A stretch of DNA of 64,000 nt from Marsupella aquatica (lineage: Eukaryota > Marchantiophyta): positions 20,026,001 through 20,090,000 of the forward strand of contig OZ316892.1 of NCBI GenBank assembly GCA_973895155.1, written 5' to 3'. The position numbers were made by a program, and so were the translations under genes. Below the pieces are notes generated by a model. The model searched no databases, was not told the DNA's origin, and saw only the letters and a list, made by a program, of their open reading frames with translations. Below, in pieces: positions 55,672 through 64,000 of this stretch (positions are counted from its first letter, which is position 1; every line of letters begins with the position of its first letter).

Positions 55672-56664
55672 TCATAAAATTTTCTCCAAGCCGTAGACGA
55701 GAGACTTTAATCTCACCACCCTCCTAATCGCCAGAAGCAGGCCCGGCATCATTGCAGACAGGTCCCCAATGTCATGCTTGAACGACAACGCTTCTCCAGG
55801 AGCAGAGAGCCTTACATCCATAGACGAAATCCCTGGCCCAGGCATCAACAAACTATGCACCCTCACATTGTCCCCAATTGCGGCCCCCCTAGCAGGATTC
55901 TCGTTCCACCTGTCTCCCTGGTTATACATCCGGCCAAGCCCTGAGAGATTCTTAGCAAACAATTCCGCCTCAGGAGAGGGCAGACTATCAGACTCATCAT
56001 GATTACCAGACGATGACTCAATTATCTGCACAGCTCCATAATGAAAGGCCGCCTGAATGGCAGCCTGCTGCAGCAAAACCCTACCGATCGACAGCGTGGG
56101 ACAGATAATACACCCGGTGCTGGCTTTCTCACAGAACGTGATCAACCCTCCCACCACCTCGGGGTCCAAAGCGGGAGCGCAGACCACACTCTTGAGCCCA
56201 AACGCCGTGGCCTGCCGCACATTGTCGTAAACCTGGGCCGAATCCGTCGTGAAGTCGACCATGACTAGTCCGCCAGACGTCTTGCTGGACTGCGAGACCG
56301 AGCCCAGCACCATGACCAGGTCGTTCACAACCGGCAGCTCGAGGGGCTCCTCGAGGCCGACCAGCTCACCGGCGTCGAGCCCGTTGTTGAGCGAGTCCAC
56401 AGCTCCAGCGAGGGTCATGTTGCGAGCTCTGGTGATGGCGAGAATGGCGGCCTTGCCCATTTTGCTGGCTGCGCCATTGATCACGACCTTGACGGCATTG
56501 GGATTGCGTCTGGGGGAGGATTGCTGCGCTGTGATGAGAACGAATTGCCTCTGCCGGGATGCTGATACTGATGCTGCTGCTGCTGGAGGAGGAGGAGGAG
56601 GCGGAGTGGCGAAGGCATTGCAGATGGGCAGTCGCGTTGTACAAGAAGAGGTCAGCGTCGCCAT
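55672..56664 (-). CDS. CRR1: CRR1-like / DapB-family reductase-like protein, chloroplast
   Basis: 330 residues from ATG 56,664 (MATLTSSC). A 162-base in-frame extension to ATG 56,826 exists but looks like leader. The Ser/Ala/Pro-rich N-terminus (~60 residues, with a Pro run) fits a transit peptide. The Rossmann fold follows: VVINGAASKMGKAAI (dinucleotide loop), GAVDSLNNG, VMVDFTTD, then FCEKASTGCIICPTLSIGRVLLQQAA and the family ending SLVYGLEKIL. This is the cyanobacterial-type DapB family. The DapB catalytic HHxxKxDxPSGTA region is replaced by a Ser/Asn/Asp-rich stretch (QIIESSSGNHDESDS). So it should not make tetrahydrodipicolinate. It fits CRR1, which is needed for the chloroplast NDH complex. 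No introns are visible. The symbol is inferred from this loss. Confidence 0.7.
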   Translation of the reverse strand: MATLTSSCTTRLPICNAFATPPPPPPPAAAASVSASRQRQFVLITAQQSSPRRNPNAVKVVINGAASKMGKAAILAITRARNMTLAGAVDSLNNGLDAGELVGLEEPLELPVVNDLVMVLGSVSQSSKTSGGLVMVDFTTDSAQVYDNVRQATAFGLKSVVCAPALDPEVVGGLITFCEKASTGCIICPTLSIGRVLLQQAAIQAAFHYGAVQIIESSSGNHDESDSLPSPEAELFAKNLSGLGRMYNQGDRWNENPARGAAIGDNVRVHSLLMPGPGISSMDVRLSAPGEALSFKHDIGDLSAMMPGLLLAIRRVVRLKSLVYGLEKIL

Positions 56665-56794
56665 AGCCCGAGCCCAATTTGGGCCGAGCTCCCTCTGTTC
56701 CTCGGCTACTGATACTGTAGTACTGGACTGATCTGTCTGCCTGAGATTTACAGGAACAATGAAACTCTTCGATGAGTTCTGTCTGTCTGGCATA

Positions 56795-57223
56795 ATTCTG
56801 CAATCCTTTTTAGAGAGCATCTCCACTCGTGCTCTGTTTTGCCCGCTAAATTGCTATAATTATGTAATCTTCTTCTTTTTTCCCCTAGAAAAAACCACTT
56901 GAATTTCATTCAAAAAACCAACATACAACAAGGGTGACCCACAAAAGCGGGTTGGCACCCTGGGCACCAGAGGTCCATAAACCTAAAGGACCTGGGAAAC
57001 CAGGACCAGGAAACAAGGGTGACCCACAAAAGGGGGTTGGCACCAGGGGCACCAGAGATCCATAAACCTAAAGGACCTGGGAAACCAGGACTAGGAAAGG
57101 AAGCAGGCCCCAAAAAAGGAAGCCAAACCAGAAATTCAACCACTGCACCCTTTTTAGAGAGCATATTCTGCAATCCTTTTCTGAGAGCAACTCCACCCAT
57201 GCTCTGTTTTGCCCGTTAAATTG
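56795..57223. repeat. Direct duplication of the CRR1-like 5' region around a ~310-bp insert
   Basis: 56,795-56,853 and 57,165-57,223 match (ATTCTGCAATCCTTTT, then GAGAGCA, CTCCAC and GCTCTGTTTTGCCC). Between them, 56,928-57,097 is an 85-bp tandem pair (ACAAGGGTGACCCACAAAAG to GGGAAACCAGGA). The insert begins near AAAAAACCACTTGAATTTCA. Reversed, this is an AATGAAATTCAAG-plus-A/T-run end typical of retroposon tails. The duplication lies across the first codons of the longer CRR1-like frame, so it may have changed the promoter or leader. Confidence 0.6.
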
Positions 57224-60173
57224 TTGAACGTGAATTTTTCACTTATATTTTTGAAACATTGATTTCTCATATATCCTCCTTTCGTTTGAGAAGCACCCTA
57301 TATATGTAAGAGAATTAAAACCAAAATATAGTGTTACCCTATCTATAAACAACTGAATAAATTGTGTCAAAGATTATAAGATTTGCTTTTAACTTCTTTC
57401 ATGTCTTTGGAAAATTGCAAGCCCTTTCACTTGGATCACTTACATTAATGTAATTAGGTGCACTAATGTCCTAGTTTTGAGGGCATTATGAGAATAATGC
57501 CCTCCAACCAGGACAACTTCCTTTTTGAATTACTGGAGATTGGGGGTGGGGAGTGGAATTTGGCTGTTTTGTCCCCCACATTTGCGCCAATGTTTACATG
57601 TTTAGAGATGGACAGCCTAATCCAAGATGCACACTCACTAGATTTAGTAAGCATCCCCTACAAGCATCCTGTATTGGCCGATGTTTGGAGATAGACAGGC
57701 AAATCAAAGCTACCGACTACCAATTTTAGCAATGTCCCCCACAACTGTCCTGCAATGATCAATTTAACTAGGCCAATTTTAGTAAGTGTCCCCTACAACA
57801 ACATTATGGGTCAGTTTAATTAATTTAGTGCAATCAAAGGGTACTCTCTGGACCTAGTGTATAGAGGAGTGAAGCCTTCGGAGAAGCCTCCAGACTGTGA
57901 CACTAAGGGCATAACCAAATTGAAGTTGCAAACAATCTAGAGTGAACCTTCTAGACTGTCACTCAAAGTGAGGGTATAACCAAAACAAGGTATGGGGGCA
58001 AAGTTGAGCAAAAAATAGCATGAAATTCTTTTTTCTGCAATGCTTTTTTTTCACATGTCTCTTTGCGTTCAAGGAACAGGTAATCAAGCTAGTGTTTATA
58101 GATAGACAACCAAATCCAAGCTGTAGACTGCCACATTTCCTGCAAGAATGATGATCACCAAACCAACCTGCCCTTCAGACCTCCAGATGCATTGATGGTA
58201 GAAGTAACGGCAGAGACCAATTTGCACGCAAGCAAGACCAATTTGAAAAGTAGGGATGTACAAGTGGGGGAGTGTGGATCAGCTTGGGCAAAGGGGGGAT
58301 GGGGGAAGGGATGCTTATGGACATTTGACGGAGGTGTAGAAATTGAGTTCCTGTAACATGCATTCTGTCTCTATGATTTGGGGAAGGTTTGGCCACCAGA
58401 CTGGTGGAGCTGCTCAACTATCCTTGGACCCGTTACTAGGGATACCTGGTCAGTGTTTGGGGCAGGTAGCTACTGTGGCAACAGCCCATTGCATTTCCTT
58501 GGGAAAGTTGACCACCTCATGAAACCGTCACTTGGGGGTCATTCCAACCCAACTTTGGTGAGCAAGAGTGGGGAGGACGGATTTTAAGGTGTTCAGCAAT
58601 TGGGCTGGCCTTTGGAGACCCGATGGCTTTTCTTTCTTATTACACATCAGGAGGCTCTTTCATTGAGCCTGTTTTGCAACCATATTATTCAAGCATTAGA
58701 ACCCTACTAATCATTCGCAATTGAAAGCTACACTCTGGAGCCTAGGATCTAGATTGAAGCCTCTAGATAGTGACTTTGAGCTGGTGGCAAGTTGTAGGGT
58801 GGGGTAACAGGCAGGGAAGGCAAATATGGGTCTGAGCAAAGCTTGGGCAGTCAGGCTAGCCTATTTAAACTACAATGCACTCACTAATTGCACTAAACCA
58901 GTGTATGACATTAAGGACGAAAGGCAATCTCGAGGGCAATCAATGCGGATTAGCATTGATTACCCCATAAGTGTTGCCCGCTGCCCGCATGTGCTGTATA
59001 AGTAAAGTGATTGGCCCTGAGTGTGTAATTCATACCCCTCTCATTTGCTCATGGGACATATCTCAGGGACTATATGCCGTATTATTCTTGACTAGCCTAC
59101 CACCCTCAAATACAAGTTTGAGTTTTCCAGGTCCAAACACATTTTTGGTCTGGAATATATTCCATGTCACCCGTGCTGAAAAACCAACAAGGAGCCGAAA
59201 AAACAACCTGAGGGGTACAGGTCCAAACACTCCACTACCCTATCCTCAAATGCAAGTTTGAGTTTTCCAGGTCCCAACGCTCAACTTCACTTTGTTCAGG
59301 CCACAATTGTGAGTTAGGTGATAATGATTGCCTTCCCCAAAAAATGAAATAAAAAATTGCTTATCTTCCAAGTCCTCCTCACCTTCATCTCAAATAATCT
59401 GCACGAACCACACATACACGACTGTACTACAAATGCACAGCATATTCTATTGCTGTGACATGTGGGCAATGGTGAGACCTTTGGGGCGAAGTGATAGCTG
59501 AAGCGAGTTCATTCCCACAGCAAAGTCCGTCAGCACATACAGGGGAAGGCGATAATTTGAAATTGGAAGAGGATGACAAATCCTACAGAGGTTGATTTTT
59601 GGATCCCTCTGTACGCCACTAAGGCCGACCTCTACCAGTGATGCAGCTTCGATCCTTCTGTCATCTCCGCATCGAACCTTGAATTGGAATTGGGTAGCTC
59701 TATTATTAGGCAGCCCACCATGCCAAGAGGATTGTGGAGATGATCCTGGGTGGAAGCACAGAGGATTCCACCTTTTGATGAGCTCCTGGGACATTCTGCT
59801 AACCCGTTTGATCAGGTAGTCATCTCTCCCCTCTTCCCCGTCATCTGTTGCTAATTGGGTGCCTTCCCATCAGGCCTGTCTCCTGTCCGTTTAGTTAAAC
59901 AAGTCCAATCTCCATATCTCTGGTCTCTCTCTATCAGTGCACTTCAGCATTCAGTCTCTCTCCCTCTCACTTCTCATGGTCTGATTAGTATTGTTGGGAG
60001 CTGGGAATCCTCGATGGAGATCGTGGAATGGAAGTTGAGAGAGACATCCGTTTGACTCTCTGATAGCGTGGTGGAAACGGTGATGTGGGTGCATGCATTC
60101 GGTCAGTTGTGACTCACAGAGAGCGGTGGGTTTTGGGGTATCTGAGCAGGACACATTTTCACGAGAAGGCAAG
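57224..60173. other. Intergenic and NADP-ME leader, no gene seen
   Basis: Non-coding. TGCAAGTTTGAGTTTTCCAG-like words repeat near 59,110 and 59,250. The last ~400 bases are pyrimidine-rich (CTCTCTCTATC, CTCTCTCCCTCTC) and are probably the promoter and leader of the malic enzyme gene. Confidence 0.35.
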
Positions 60174-63897
<3,724 letters not shown>

Positions 63898-64000
63898 GTA
63901 AGAACATGCCAAGTAACCAAATTCATGATTATAAGGTTGGTGATAATTTTCTAGGTGATGCCACCAATGTCGGAGTGGTGACACTCGAGCGGGCTTTTCC

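Noticed and set aside
56249-56731. 160-codon plus-strand frame
   Set aside because: Antisense shadow of the CRR1-like coding sequence.

Overview
This is nuclear DNA of a land plant. The evidence is spliceosomal GT-AG introns, a chloroplast-targeted CRR1/DapB-type protein, a plant-type NADP-malic enzyme gene, plant-type Mutator (MULE) transposase exons with a SWIM zinc finger, and TTTAGGG-like interstitial repeats. The readable genes have short introns (about 100 to 600 bp). A bryophyte or other early-diverging plant is my best guess, but the sequence alone does not settle the lineage.

The window has two halves. Positions 1 to about 43,250 are a nested, repeat-rich region. They hold three copies of a proline-rich gag-like transposon gene (0.6-6.6 kb), minisatellites and MITE-like elements, and two near-identical 4.66-kb elements (18,098-22,757 and 24,450-29,110). 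Each 4.66-kb element has perfect 5-bp target duplications, TG...CA ends and one long broken reading frame. Also present are a ~202-bp satellite (32.9-34.2 kb) and a Mutator-like transposase gene (38.6-42.5 kb, minus). Between them lie unusual host-like or element-borne genes: an RPA70-C-like OB-fold protein (8.7 kb), an FCP1-like HAD phosphatase (32.0 kb, minus), and a protein family I do not recognise with a C-x4-C-x14-H-x3-C finger. That family has a truncated member (16.6-18.0 kb), an intact four-exon member (34.4-37.0 kb, minus) and a possible decayed third member (10.1-11.2 kb, minus). A short motif, CATACCRTGATAA, recurs on both strands about 30 times across 6.7-42.8 kb, including in two foldback MITEs and in the satellite unit. 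It looks like the terminal sequence of one abundant DNA-transposon family.

Positions 43,250-64,000 are ordinary genic DNA with conserved genes. They are a six-exon ubiquitin-like (Elongin-B-like) gene with a proline- and lysine-rich tail (50.7-54.1 kb, plus), an intronless CRR1/DapB-like gene (55.7-56.7 kb, minus) and the first ten exons of NADP-malic enzyme (60.2-63.9 kb, plus), which runs off the window.

Several transposon reading frames carry premature stops. Most that can be compared or modelled fit C-to-T changes in CG or CHG contexts, the expected mark of methylated, silenced plant transposons. The intact finger gene at 34.4-37.0 kb stands out against this background.
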